From: Rhodospirillales bacterium
GTDB taxonomy: Bacteria; Pseudomonadota; Alphaproteobacteria; Micavibrionales; Micavibrionaceae
NCBI GenBank assembly: GCA_020638365.1
Contig: JACKIQ010000003.1
Location: 351,004-415,003 of the forward strand
Direction: 5' to 3'
Length of the DNA stretch: 64,000 nucleotides
Position 1 is the stretch's first letter. Each line of letters begins with the position of its first letter. Positions 56,580 to 64,000 of this stretch are shown in pieces. Made by a program: the position numbers and the translations under genes. A model generated the notes under the pieces. It was not told where the DNA came from. It did not search any database and saw only the letters and a list, made by a program, of their open reading frames with translations.

Positions 56580-57160
56580 ACGCGGGAGGATTTCAAGAGG
56601 GAAAAGACCGATTTCAGAAAAAATAGCCCAAACGAAAAGCGCCTCGGTGTCCCCTTCTTCTAGCCAACGTTAAGCTGGCAGGAAGTCTGGAACGCCGAGG
56701 TCTTTTCGGGAGCATAATCCTGCACCTGCTTTACTCACAGTAAAGGGGGCAGGTTCGCCAGATCCAGAGAACCGGGCCGTTTGCGGCAGCTTTCCGCAGC
56801 TTTCCCAGCTTCTGCGAATGACCCATCATTCGCCTGTTTATCGTGCTGATCACGCACTCACCGCCGTTAAATCGCGAAACGACGATACTTCGAAGATACG
56901 CTCAAACACGCCTCAGCTCGAAAAAGGGGCCACCATACATACGTTTTTATGTGCGCGACCACAGGCTGGTTGCCTCCAACTGGCTGAAACATTTGCGTTT
57001 CCTCTTGAGCCCCCGGCATCACGCAAGCCTTAAGCCTTCATGAAGCAGCTCCGGAAACCCTGGACGGTGCCACCCGTCCGACACTCCAGTCCAGTTGAGG
57101 CAATTTCTTGCGTTCAGTCCGTCTGGAGATGTTCTGATCTTGCCCCGGTTTTTTTTTTGA
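56580..57160 (+). ncRNA. Candidate structured non-coding RNA
   Basis: Self-complementary segments in the plus strand include 56587-56592 with 56716-56721, 56602-56607 with 56701-56706, 56642-56647 with 56695-56700, 56724-56735 with 56739-56754 (with a bulge), 56782-56786 with 56794-56798, 56814-56821 with 56826-56833, 56993-56998 with 57021-57026, and 57062-57067 with 57074-57079. A T10 run ends it at 57149-57158. The first three pairs nest. It lacks the signatures I know for RNase P, tmRNA or SRP RNA. Which strand is transcribed is unproven. Confidence 0.4.
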
Positions 57161-57253
57161 GTCCAGCCCTTTTTTGAAAGATAATTTTATCCTTATTCGA
57201 GCTGGAGAAATAAAATTTTAAAAAGTGCAAGTGAATCTGCGGTTTTTAGGATA

Positions 57254-57273
57254 AAATCCACAGGTTGTCCACA
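57254..57273 (+). promoter_or_regulatory. Pair of DnaA-box-like sites
   Basis: AAATCCACA and TTGTCCACA sit 11 bases apart (TCCACAGG repeated). They differ from TTATCCACA at two and one position. An AT-rich stretch surrounds them. Confidence 0.3.
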
Positions 57274-57358
57274 GGATATCCAAAGGGAAATAATTTTTTA
57301 CCGCAAGGCATTAAGGGTGTTTTTGCTTGTTCAGGATAAGGATTGTTTCATTCGCCAG

Positions 57359-57374
57359 CCCGAATCGATTCGGG
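57359..57374. repeat. 16-bp perfect palindrome
   Basis: CCCGAATC followed directly by GATTCGGG. A further hairpin GTGCG-aaaa-CGCAC lies about 20 bases downstream. Possible dimeric regulator site upstream of the giant gene. Confidence 0.45.
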
Positions 57375-57750
57375 GATTGAGGCTTAGCTGGTGCGAAAAC
57401 GCACTGCTAATTACGGTATTTAGTTTTTTAGGCAAAGGGCGATGGTTCCCCCTCTTCGAGATTAGCGCGTAGCCTTTACAAAAGCTCTGGAAAACTGCTG
57501 GTGTTTGTTGTATTTCCATCCAGTTTCACCGTATTTTTGGATATTAAATAGATCTAAGTTAGAGTCTTTTTTTGTTTTCCAAGTGCCTTTATGTTATGTA
57601 AATAGTCGGATTGACGCTCTTTTTTCATAATCATTGACTTGCGGGGCGACTTTCTGTATAGAAAAGGGCATGGTTAACAAATAATTAAGAGTGCCTTCGG
57701 GCAGGGTGATAACAACTCACGTTGAGTATCTGTAGTAGTTCAAGGAGTAT

Positions 57751-60700
57751 ATGCTGATGACTAACCCAGAATCCGCAGTCAGCGCACAGAGTGCCGCTGC
57801 GAACACGGTCAACACTACGTCTTCTTCCGCACACGCCATCCAAGATGCAGCCGATCATTGTGTCGTGCCGCCCGGAACAGGGCCTGTCCTGCTGGAGCGG
57901 CCTGTTTCCGGCCAGTCCTATACCGTGGAAATGGAGGCGGGGCGCAAGTATGTGTTTGATTTTGCAGAGGGCGATGTCAAGAGTTTTGAAAAAAGCGGCG
58001 CGGATATGACCATGCTTTTCGGCGACGGGTCGTCCGTTATTCTCAAGAATTTTGCTGCGGCCGTGGGCTCTGGGGATCCTGCGGTTCTCAAGTTCGCATC
58101 TGCGCTGGATCAGGGTGAGGTTTCCAACATTATCAAGGCCGCCGTCGAAGTGCCCTCGCAGGATGATCTGGCCGCTTCGGAAGAACCGCAGACAGGGGTG
58201 CGCGGGTCCGAGATTGAGCCCAGCGCTTCCGAATCTAGCGACGTCGCCCAGGCGCAGGATGCTGTGACGAATGGCGATCAGCGGGCTGACGATACAAAAG
58301 CTGACGTTTCCGCAACCGAGCCTGCGGCTGGAGAAGAAGCTGCGGAGAAAAGCGCCGACTTGTCCGCCGAGAGCGTCGCTAATATCGAGCCGGCGGCAGG
58401 AGCTGCCGGAGCGGTCGGGCGCGCATCGAACAGCGGGTATGGTTTTAACAGCAGCTTTGATCCCCAAGGTATTTTGCCCATTGACGATGTCGGGCCGATC
58501 AATCCCACTGCCCTCGTCTACGATTTGCCGGAAATTCAGGATGATCTTGGAGCGGCAAGAGAAGAGCCTGCTGCGATTCAGCCGCAACCGCCTGTTCCGG
58601 TGATCGAAATCGGCGATTCGACCGTTTATGAAGACGGGTGCGTTACGACGAGTCTTTATGCCGCTCCCGGCAGTTCGAACGGTGTTCTTGAGATCGTTAT
58701 TTCGGGTATTCCGGACGGCTGGACCGTCACAGGGCCGGGTGTTTTCGATCCTGTTGCCGGGACCTATACGTTTACTACAGCGCCGGGTTCCGTGTTCGGA
58801 TCCTCGGATAATCCAAAATTTTATCCGCCCGCGGACAGCGATGTCGACGCTCTGGACCTTGTTTTCAGCGTAACCGAAACGGATACAGATACCGGCCTGA
58901 CGGGTTCCGATAGCGGCACGTTCGACATTCTTGTCGATGCGGTTGCCGATGTTCCGAATGTCAGCGGCGAAGACGTCTGTGGCGAAGAAGGCACGACGAT
59001 TCCCTTCTCAATAGACGCTTCGGTAAACGATACGGACGGGTCTGAAGTCATCGAGATGGTGATCGTGCGCGGTCTGCCCGACGGCGTAACGCTCACGGCC
59101 GGAGTCTTTGATTCTGCGCTTGGCGGCTGGGTTCTGACGCCCGATCAACTGAGCGGTCTTGGCGCTTATGTTCCCGAAGGGATATACGGCAATTTCGAGA
59201 TTTCAATCGAAGCCGTGGCGTTTGAGCAAAACACCAGCGGTTCCGAGTTCGATCCCGACAACAACCATGCCAGCGCGTTTAATGAGTTCGTTCTGTGTAT
59301 CAAACCGGATGATGTGCCTGTCATCGTGCAACCTGAAGAAGTTACGGTGGATGAGAGCGACCTTGCGCCGACGACAACGGTCAGCGACCAGGTGGAAGCC
59401 GATTTCGGAGGTGATACGCCGGGAAGCTTTTCCGGAAACGGGACGTTTTTTATCGGTTCTATCACTTCCGGCGGTGTGGCTGTTACCGTCGATTTCGACG
59501 CTTCTACGAATACGTATACCGGTTTGGCCGGCAGCGAGACTGTGTTCACGCTGGTGATAGAAAGCGACGGAAGCTATACGTTCGAGCTGATCGGAACGCT
59601 CGATCATCCGAACGGCTCGGACCCGGATGACGTTCTGCCGCTTCAGTTCGGCGTGACCGCCACGGACAGCGAAGGTGACAGTTCGAACGGCGTTATTACT
59701 GTCAACGTTAAGGACGATGCGCCGATCGCCGAGGACGACCATGTGGAGTTCTTCCTTTCCGACGGCTCTATTACTGACAATGTGACGGATAACGACGATT
59801 TCAGCCAGGACGACGACAACACGGTCACTCAGATATCGTTTAACGGCACTGTCGTGGATGTGCTGGCAGACGGCAGCGATGCGACGATAGAGGGCGATTA
59901 CGGTACGCTGACGATCAATTCGAGCGGCGAGTATACGTATGTCGCGCATGATAACGCGTTTGCCAAAACCTACAATTATACGGTCGACAATCCTCCGGGC
60001 AGCGATGGCGGCGGCGATATCAAGAATGTGACGGCCAGCTATAACGGCGCCACGGATGATTTTTCTTTCTGCATGACGGTTTCTCCCGGTTCTCAGGGCT
60101 TTACGCTGGCTTTGAACGGCGGACCGAACCCCAAAGGGCACGAGGCCGAGATGGCGCTGGTCTATTTCGATGCAAGCGGGCCGGAGCCGGTTATCACGAT
60201 ATACAGCTATAACGGTTTGAACACGCAGACGAGTTGGAAGGACGGATCGGGCGCACCCGGCACGCAGGCGCCGGACGCGATTCTGAGTTCCCTTGCCAAC
60301 CCGGAGCTGTTCGATTTTATTACCGTTACGACCGACGCGGACGGAAACAAGATATTTAAATTCGCACTGGACGCGACACTGATCCAGAACCATGATCCGC
60401 TCTACGGACCGGACGGCGAATGGACGGGGCTGGCGTTCGGCGATCAGATTGGTATGTGGCTGCACCCGGTTTCGGGACTGACCACCGGTTATGACGCTGA
60501 CGGCTTTTTGACGCAGTGGAGTTCCTCGGGGCAGGGCTGGTTCGATACGTCCTATCAGGGAACGACCTGCGAAGTGCCGGAATGCGTTCAGGACGAGTTC
60601 GGTTATATCCTGCAAGACGGAGATATGGACACCGACCCTGCTGTACTGACGATCAAGACCTTTGATAACGACGATGCACCAGATGCGATCGACGATCTGG

Positions 60701-62973
60701 TCGAGGTCGATCACACGCAGCATGTCATTGACGGTAACGTCCTTCCGAACGACATTCTGAGTCAGGACGAGCCGAATACGGTTACCAAGATTGCGTTCGG
60801 GGGGCATGAGGTTGATGTCGATCCCTTAACGGGCGCGATTATCGACGGCGATCACGGGCAGTTGCAGATTTTTGCGGACGGTTCCTATATCTACACCCGT
60901 ACCGATTGCCCGCCCGATGGCGGAGCAGCAGGCGGAAGCGCCTCTCTTGACCCGGTTTCCGATGACGTTGCCGGTATCCAAGAGAGCCTGACCAAAAACG
61001 GGATTACGATTTCGGTTCTCAATGACGGTGATTTTGATCTTTCATGGGTCAACTCGCCCGACGGGAACGGGATCGGGATCGACAATCTCAAGACCAGCGA
61101 TTCCAAGAAAATCTGGCCGTCGGGCGAGACGCTGGGTATCGGTTTCGAGCATGACGCACAAAGCGTTACCCTTACCATAGCCGAGCTTGGCGATAACAAC
61201 GATGACGGGAATCACGGCGCCGAATACATTATCCATTTTGCCGACGGTTCGACCTATGCCGGAGAGCAGCAGTTCACGCCGGACGATATCGTAAACGGGC
61301 AATTCATGTTTACATTGAACGCCGCTGATTTCGGCGGAAAGTTGATCGAGAGCATTGAACTCTCTTCTACCAATGCGGGTCAGTATCAGGCCGCGTCCAT
61401 GTTGCTGAATAATGTCCAGGTGACGTATCCGTCTGATGATTGCGGTTGTTTCGAGGATGCCTTTACTTACACGCTGAGCGATGTCGATGGCGACAGCGAT
61501 ACGGCGGTTCTGACCCTGAGATGCGTTGATGGCGTGCTTATTGTCGGCGAAAATGTCGGAGATCAGGACGGTTCGACGGTTCCGCATCATGTTGGTCTTG
61601 ATGAGGGCGCGATTATCGGCGCGGCTGGCGCGGATATCCTGATCGGCGATATTGGCGGTTCCATTCTGGAGCAAAGCACACAGGACTATAATATGGTCTT
61701 CATGCTGGATGTCAGCGGCTCCATGGCGTACCCGAAGGATGATCCCCGGCTTTCCCAACTCGTTGAAGCCATGGAAAGCCTGATGACCGATCTTGGCGCA
61801 TACGACGACGGCGTCATCAAGGTGCATATGATCGCGTTCAGCACGGATGTGCGTTCCGAGGGAACTTTCATCGTCACGGATGCTTCGGGGCTGGCCGATG
61901 CGGTTGCGTATCTCGAAGGTCTGCACGCCAACGGCTACACGAACTACGAAGACCCGCTTCAGCATGCGATTACATGGCTGGAGAGCGGAGATGCGCTTGG
62001 CGTCGATGCAATCACCACGAGCTACTTCATCTCGGACGGTGAGCCAAACCGATACGTCAACGATTCGGGTGTCCCGACATCCGGCAGCGTCGCCAAGGTG
62101 ATCGAGGAAATTACGGGCGTGAGCGACGATTCGGATGAGGTCGGTACGCTTCAGAGCCTGAGCGACGAGGTCATCGGCGTGGGAATCAATATCGGCAGCG
62201 AGATCGCCCGCCTGAACATCATCGACTCCGACGGTTCGGCGATCAATGTTACCGACCCGCATGACCTCAGCGCGATTCTGGCCGACCTGAACCCGGTTCT
62301 GGAACTTGATCCTGCCGGTGATGACGTCATTAACGGAAATGGCGGTCAGGATATCATCTTCGGGGATGTTCTGTTCACCGACGAGGTCGCGTTCATGCAT
62401 GGCTTGACGACCGAGCCCGGTTCGGGGTGGGAAGTTTTTGAGCGGCTGGAGGCCGGAGAGAGCGCGATTGCGCCAAGCTGGACCCGCGACGACACAATCG
62501 CTTTCATTCGCGGCCATGCAGAGGCGCTGGCTCAGGAAAGCGTCGACAGCCATGGGGACGGGCGTACGGGAGGCCATGACGTCATTGACGGCGGTGCAGG
62601 AAACGACCTGATTTTCGGGCAGGAAGGCGATGATGTTCTTACCGGCGGCATGGGCGATGATGTTCTTTCCGGAGGCTCCGGAGCGGATACGTTCGTCTTT
62701 AACAGTGTTGACGAAGGTGTCGACCAGATTACCGATTTCGACACGACCGAGGGCGACGTTATTGATTTGACAGCGATTTTGGCCGGGTTCGATCCGTCTT
62801 CCGACCTGATTTCAGATTATATTATCAAGACTGAAGTTGCAGGGGACACGCATCTGGCGGTTGATTTGACGGGAAGCGGGGGTGCCGGTGGCTCTATTGC
62901 TCTGGCCGTGCTGACCGGCGTTACGGGTCTGGACCTTGATCAGGCGATCAAGGCTACGACAACGACCGTCTAG
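57751..62973 (+). CDS. Giant type I secreted adhesin-like protein with VWA and RTX domains
   Basis: A 1740-residue protein without signal peptide. The N-terminal part resembles the prefix of Bap/LapA-type adhesins (VPPGTGPVLLERP, EAGRKYVFDFAEGDV, FGDGSSVILKNF). Repeated beta-sandwich-like modules follow (about 290-1290, with recurring DDAPIAEDDHVEF-style and NVTDNDDF-style starts). A von Willebrand A domain has its MIDAS DVSGS at 1320-1324 and ISDGEP further on. RTX repeats (about 1610-1650, GGAGNDLIFGQEGDDVL) and a T1SS-143 C-terminus end it. AAGGAG lies 3 bases before ATG 57751 and 9 before ATG 57757. A large cell-surface adhesin or matrix protein is inferred. Confidence 0.92.
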   Translation: MLMTNPESAVSAQSAAANTVNTTSSSAHAIQDAADHCVVPPGTGPVLLERPVSGQSYTVEMEAGRKYVFDFAEGDVKSFEKSGADMTMLFGDGSSVILKNFAAAVGSGDPAVLKFASALDQGEVSNIIKAAVEVPSQDDLAASEEPQTGVRGSEIEPSASESSDVAQAQDAVTNGDQRADDTKADVSATEPAAGEEAAEKSADLSAESVANIEPAAGAAGAVGRASNSGYGFNSSFDPQGILPIDDVGPINPTALVYDLPEIQDDLGAAREEPAAIQPQPPVPVIEIGDSTVYEDGCVTTSLYAAPGSSNGVLEIVISGIPDGWTVTGPGVFDPVAGTYTFTTAPGSVFGSSDNPKFYPPADSDVDALDLVFSVTETDTDTGLTGSDSGTFDILVDAVADVPNVSGEDVCGEEGTTIPFSIDASVNDTDGSEVIEMVIVRGLPDGVTLTAGVFDSALGGWVLTPDQLSGLGAYVPEGIYGNFEISIEAVAFEQNTSGSEFDPDNNHASAFNEFVLCIKPDDVPVIVQPEEVTVDESDLAPTTTVSDQVEADFGGDTPGSFSGNGTFFIGSITSGGVAVTVDFDASTNTYTGLAGSETVFTLVIESDGSYTFELIGTLDHPNGSDPDDVLPLQFGVTATDSEGDSSNGVITVNVKDDAPIAEDDHVEFFLSDGSITDNVTDNDDFSQDDDNTVTQISFNGTVVDVLADGSDATIEGDYGTLTINSSGEYTYVAHDNAFAKTYNYTVDNPPGSDGGGDIKNVTASYNGATDDFSFCMTVSPGSQGFTLALNGGPNPKGHEAEMALVYFDASGPEPVITIYSYNGLNTQTSWKDGSGAPGTQAPDAILSSLANPELFDFITVTTDADGNKIFKFALDATLIQNHDPLYGPDGEWTGLAFGDQIGMWLHPVSGLTTGYDADGFLTQWSSSGQGWFDTSYQGTTCEVPECVQDEFGYILQDGDMDTDPAVLTIKTFDNDDAPDAIDDLVEVDHTQHVIDGNVLPNDILSQDEPNTVTKIAFGGHEVDVDPLTGAIIDGDHGQLQIFADGSYIYTRTDCPPDGGAAGGSASLDPVSDDVAGIQESLTKNGITISVLNDGDFDLSWVNSPDGNGIGIDNLKTSDSKKIWPSGETLGIGFEHDAQSVTLTIAELGDNNDDGNHGAEYIIHFADGSTYAGEQQFTPDDIVNGQFMFTLNAADFGGKLIESIELSSTNAGQYQAASMLLNNVQVTYPSDDCGCFEDAFTYTLSDVDGDSDTAVLTLRCVDGVLIVGENVGDQDGSTVPHHVGLDEGAIIGAAGADILIGDIGGSILEQSTQDYNMVFMLDVSGSMAYPKDDPRLSQLVEAMESLMTDLGAYDDGVIKVHMIAFSTDVRSEGTFIVTDASGLADAVAYLEGLHANGYTNYEDPLQHAITWLESGDALGVDAITTSYFISDGEPNRYVNDSGVPTSGSVAKVIEEITGVSDDSDEVGTLQSLSDEVIGVGINIGSEIARLNIIDSDGSAINVTDPHDLSAILADLNPVLELDPAGDDVINGNGGQDIIFGDVLFTDEVAFMHGLTTEPGSGWEVFERLEAGESAIAPSWTRDDTIAFIRGHAEALAQESVDSHGDGRTGGHDVIDGGAGNDLIFGQEGDDVLTGGMGDDVLSGGSGADTFVFNSVDEGVDQITDFDTTEGDVIDLTAILAGFDPSSDLISDYIIKTEVAGDTHLAVDLTGSGGAGGSIALAVLTGVTGLDLDQAIKATTTTV

Positions 62974-62999
62974 GCGGCCGGAAGGATTATACAGGGACA

Positions 63000-63047
63000 C
63001 GGATCGTCCTTTTTCGTTTCTGGGTTCGGGAAGGACGATCCGTTTTA
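63000..63047 (+). terminator. Strong terminator after the giant gene
   Basis: A perfect 12-bp stem CGGATCGTCCTT (63000-63011) with AAGGACGATCCG (63031-63042), 19-base loop, then TTTT. It separates the giant gene from the TolC gene. Confidence 0.8.
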
Positions 63048-63194
63048 ATTGCCTGCTTTGCTAAGTGCCTGAGAAATTTGTGAAGGCACCCTTGCTAAGC
63101 GGTTCAAAAAAATGCATAAATAGAGCGTGGTGGCGTTGTTGTTATGGGTGTTTTAGGGCTAAAGTATTGTTAAGAATGAGGTAGTGCTGTGAAT

Positions 63195-64000
63195 ATGAGT
63201 ATCAGGTTCCGCAGGTTTTTCCTTGCAAGTGCCGTTTCCGCCGTCCTTGCGGCAGGGGCGTTTCCTTCCTTGGCCGAAGACAAAAGCAGCGACGTTGAGC
63301 ACAGGGTTATCAGCTTGCGTGAGGCCGTTGCCGTGGGAATTGCCACCAATCCCCAGTACGGGGTCGTTGCGGCCAGTCGCAGAGCGACGGACGAGGAGTT
63401 GAATCAGGGCAAGGCGCTTTTTCTTCCCTCGCTTGATCTGAACGCGGATGCCGGTTACGAGTATACCGACGATGTCGGTACGCGCGCCGGTTCAGGAGAC
63501 GATACCGAGGAACTGTTGCGCCGTCAGGCCGGAATTACCCTTACGCAGATGCTTTTTGACGGGTTTGCGGCTCATTATGAAGTCAAGCGGCAGGAAGCTC
63601 GTGTTGTATCCTCGGCAAACCGCGTGCGCGAGACGGCTGAACTGGTCGGTCTTAACATCGTCGAATCCTATCTTGAGGTTATGCGGCAACGGCAGCTTCT
63701 GGTGATCGCACGGCAGAACGTAGCCGATCACGTCGGGATTCTCGATCAGATTCAGGATGGCGTGAACGCCGGGCGCTCTACACAGGCCGATCTTGAGCAG
63801 GCCAAGGCCCGTCTGGCTTCGGCCCGGACAGTGGAGTCTGGCACGCGTCAGGCTCTGAGAAACGCGGAGGCCCGTTATCGTCAGGAAGTCGGCGATCCAC
63901 CGGCAGATCTCGAATTTCCGCAGATTCCGTTCGATCATTTGTCCGCTGATGTCGAGGAGGAGGTCGTTCAGGCTATTGCTAACAGCCCGACATTAAGCAT
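63195..64000 (+). CDS. TolC-family outer membrane channel, partial
   Basis: The frame stays open to the window edge, so only about 268 residues are seen. A signal peptide (1-29, ending FPSLAED) is followed by ISLREAVAVGIATNPQYGVVAA, LFLPSLDLNADAGYEY, GITLTQMLFDG and NIVESYLEVMRQRQLLVIARQNV, a standard order for TolC/AggA/LapE-type proteins. It follows the giant RTX gene, so it is the likely outer channel for that protein, with the ABC transporter and adaptor expected just past the edge. Start ATG 63195. A GTG precedes at 63189. Confidence 0.9.
   Translation, partial: MSIRFRRFFLASAVSAVLAAGAFPSLAEDKSSDVEHRVISLREAVAVGIATNPQYGVVAASRRATDEELNQGKALFLPSLDLNADAGYEYTDDVGTRAGSGDDTEELLRRQAGITLTQMLFDGFAAHYEVKRQEARVVSSANRVRETAELVGLNIVESYLEVMRQRQLLVIARQNVADHVGILDQIQDGVNAGRSTQADLEQAKARLASARTVESGTRQALRNAEARYRQEVGDPPADLEFPQIPFDHLSADVEEEVVQAIANSPTLS

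Larger units (their letters stand above)
56422..57750. other. 1.3-kb intergenic region with structured and palindromic sequence
   Basis: No convincing gene. The part at about 56580-57160 is C-rich on the plus strand and packed with inverted repeats, ending in ten T. Open frames at 56818-57043 overlap each other and match no protein style. The part after 57180 is AT-rich, with two DnaA-like boxes and a 16-bp palindrome, and should include the promoter of the giant gene. Confidence 0.6.

Noticed and set aside
56661..56675. Integron attC core-like GTTAAGC in the structured interval
   Set aside because: Only the GTTRRRY side fits. The matching RYYYAAC side does not, and no integrase is present.
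56818..57043. Two overlapping small plus-strand frames in the structured interval
   Set aside because: They overlap in different frames, lack a ribosome binding site and follow hairpin sequence. Unlikely to be coding.
56580..57160. RNase P, tmRNA or group II intron in the structured interval
   Set aside because: None of the conserved segments of these RNAs (such as GAGGAAAGTCC, a tag frame with GGTTCGA arm, or a domain V hairpin) could be found on either strand.
59203..60807. 534-residue minus-strand frame over the giant gene
   Set aside because: Antisense of acidic repeat code gives Arg/Val/Ile-rich junk with no motif. The sense frame is clear.
61042..62577. 511-residue minus-strand frame over the VWA region
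   Set aside because: The sense strand carries the VWA MIDAS and RTX motifs. This frame is a shadow.

Overview
The window looks like chromosomal DNA of a Gram-negative alphaproteobacterium of moderate GC content. The evidence is an NDUFA9-like dehydrogenase, a surA-ksgA junction, acpP-fabF-mltG, an alphaproteobacterial-type SerC, and response regulators carrying a YFGPDRRR tail. I cannot name a genus from sequence alone. A Rhodospirillales- or Micavibrio-like bacterium is my guess.

Layout. 0-9.6 kb: an orphan gene, a GNAT enzyme, a small membrane protein next to YifB/ComM, a 412-residue orphan, a GGDEF protein, UvrD and a DUF1223 protein. 9.8-15.9 kb: an NDUFA9-like gene, surA, ksgA, a membrane protein with a 147-bp tandem duplication, gmk and a short-chain dehydrogenase. 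Three of these genes carry single-base indels that look like sequencing errors or recent inactivation. 16-20.5 kb: an ArsR regulator with BigR-like cysteines, two glycosyltransferases, a hydrolase and tRNA-Ser(GGA). 20.5-25.4 kb: a porin/chemoreceptor chimera, then a tight signalling operon of receiver, CheX-like phosphatase, FIST sensor and CheA-like kinase. 25.5-31 kb: a minus-strand cluster with a GNAT-nitrilase fusion, an ABC-F ATPase, a RimK-like ATP-grasp ligase and a GNAT. 31-38 kb: an ALDH7 dehydrogenase, three overlapping genes built from an unrecognised ~120-residue repeat, a peroxiredoxin, an SDR, an MFS pump and an AHSA1 protein. 38.3-43.4 kb: acpP, fabF, mltG, an AsmA-like protein and a MATE pump. 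43.7-49.9 kb: an RTX protein, an RsmC-like methyltransferase, a solo Clp-type AAA ATPase and serB. 50-54.2 kb: serC, an MFS transporter and serA. 54.2-56.4 kb: a tandemly duplicated response regulator plus helical partner. 56.4-57.7 kb: a long non-coding, highly structured interval. 57.7-64 kb: a 1740-residue secreted VWA/RTX protein followed by its probable TolC-family outer membrane channel, cut by the window edge.

How the genes work together. serB, serC and serA supply the whole serine branch. acpP, fabF and mltG serve envelope synthesis. The two RTX proteins share a type I secretion C-terminus and could share the TolC-like channel at the right edge. The most promising undescribed systems are the receiver/CheX/FIST/CheA operon, the repeat-protein cassette at 32.6-34.9 kb, the duplicated regulator-partner pairs, and the structured interval at 56.6-57.2 kb.
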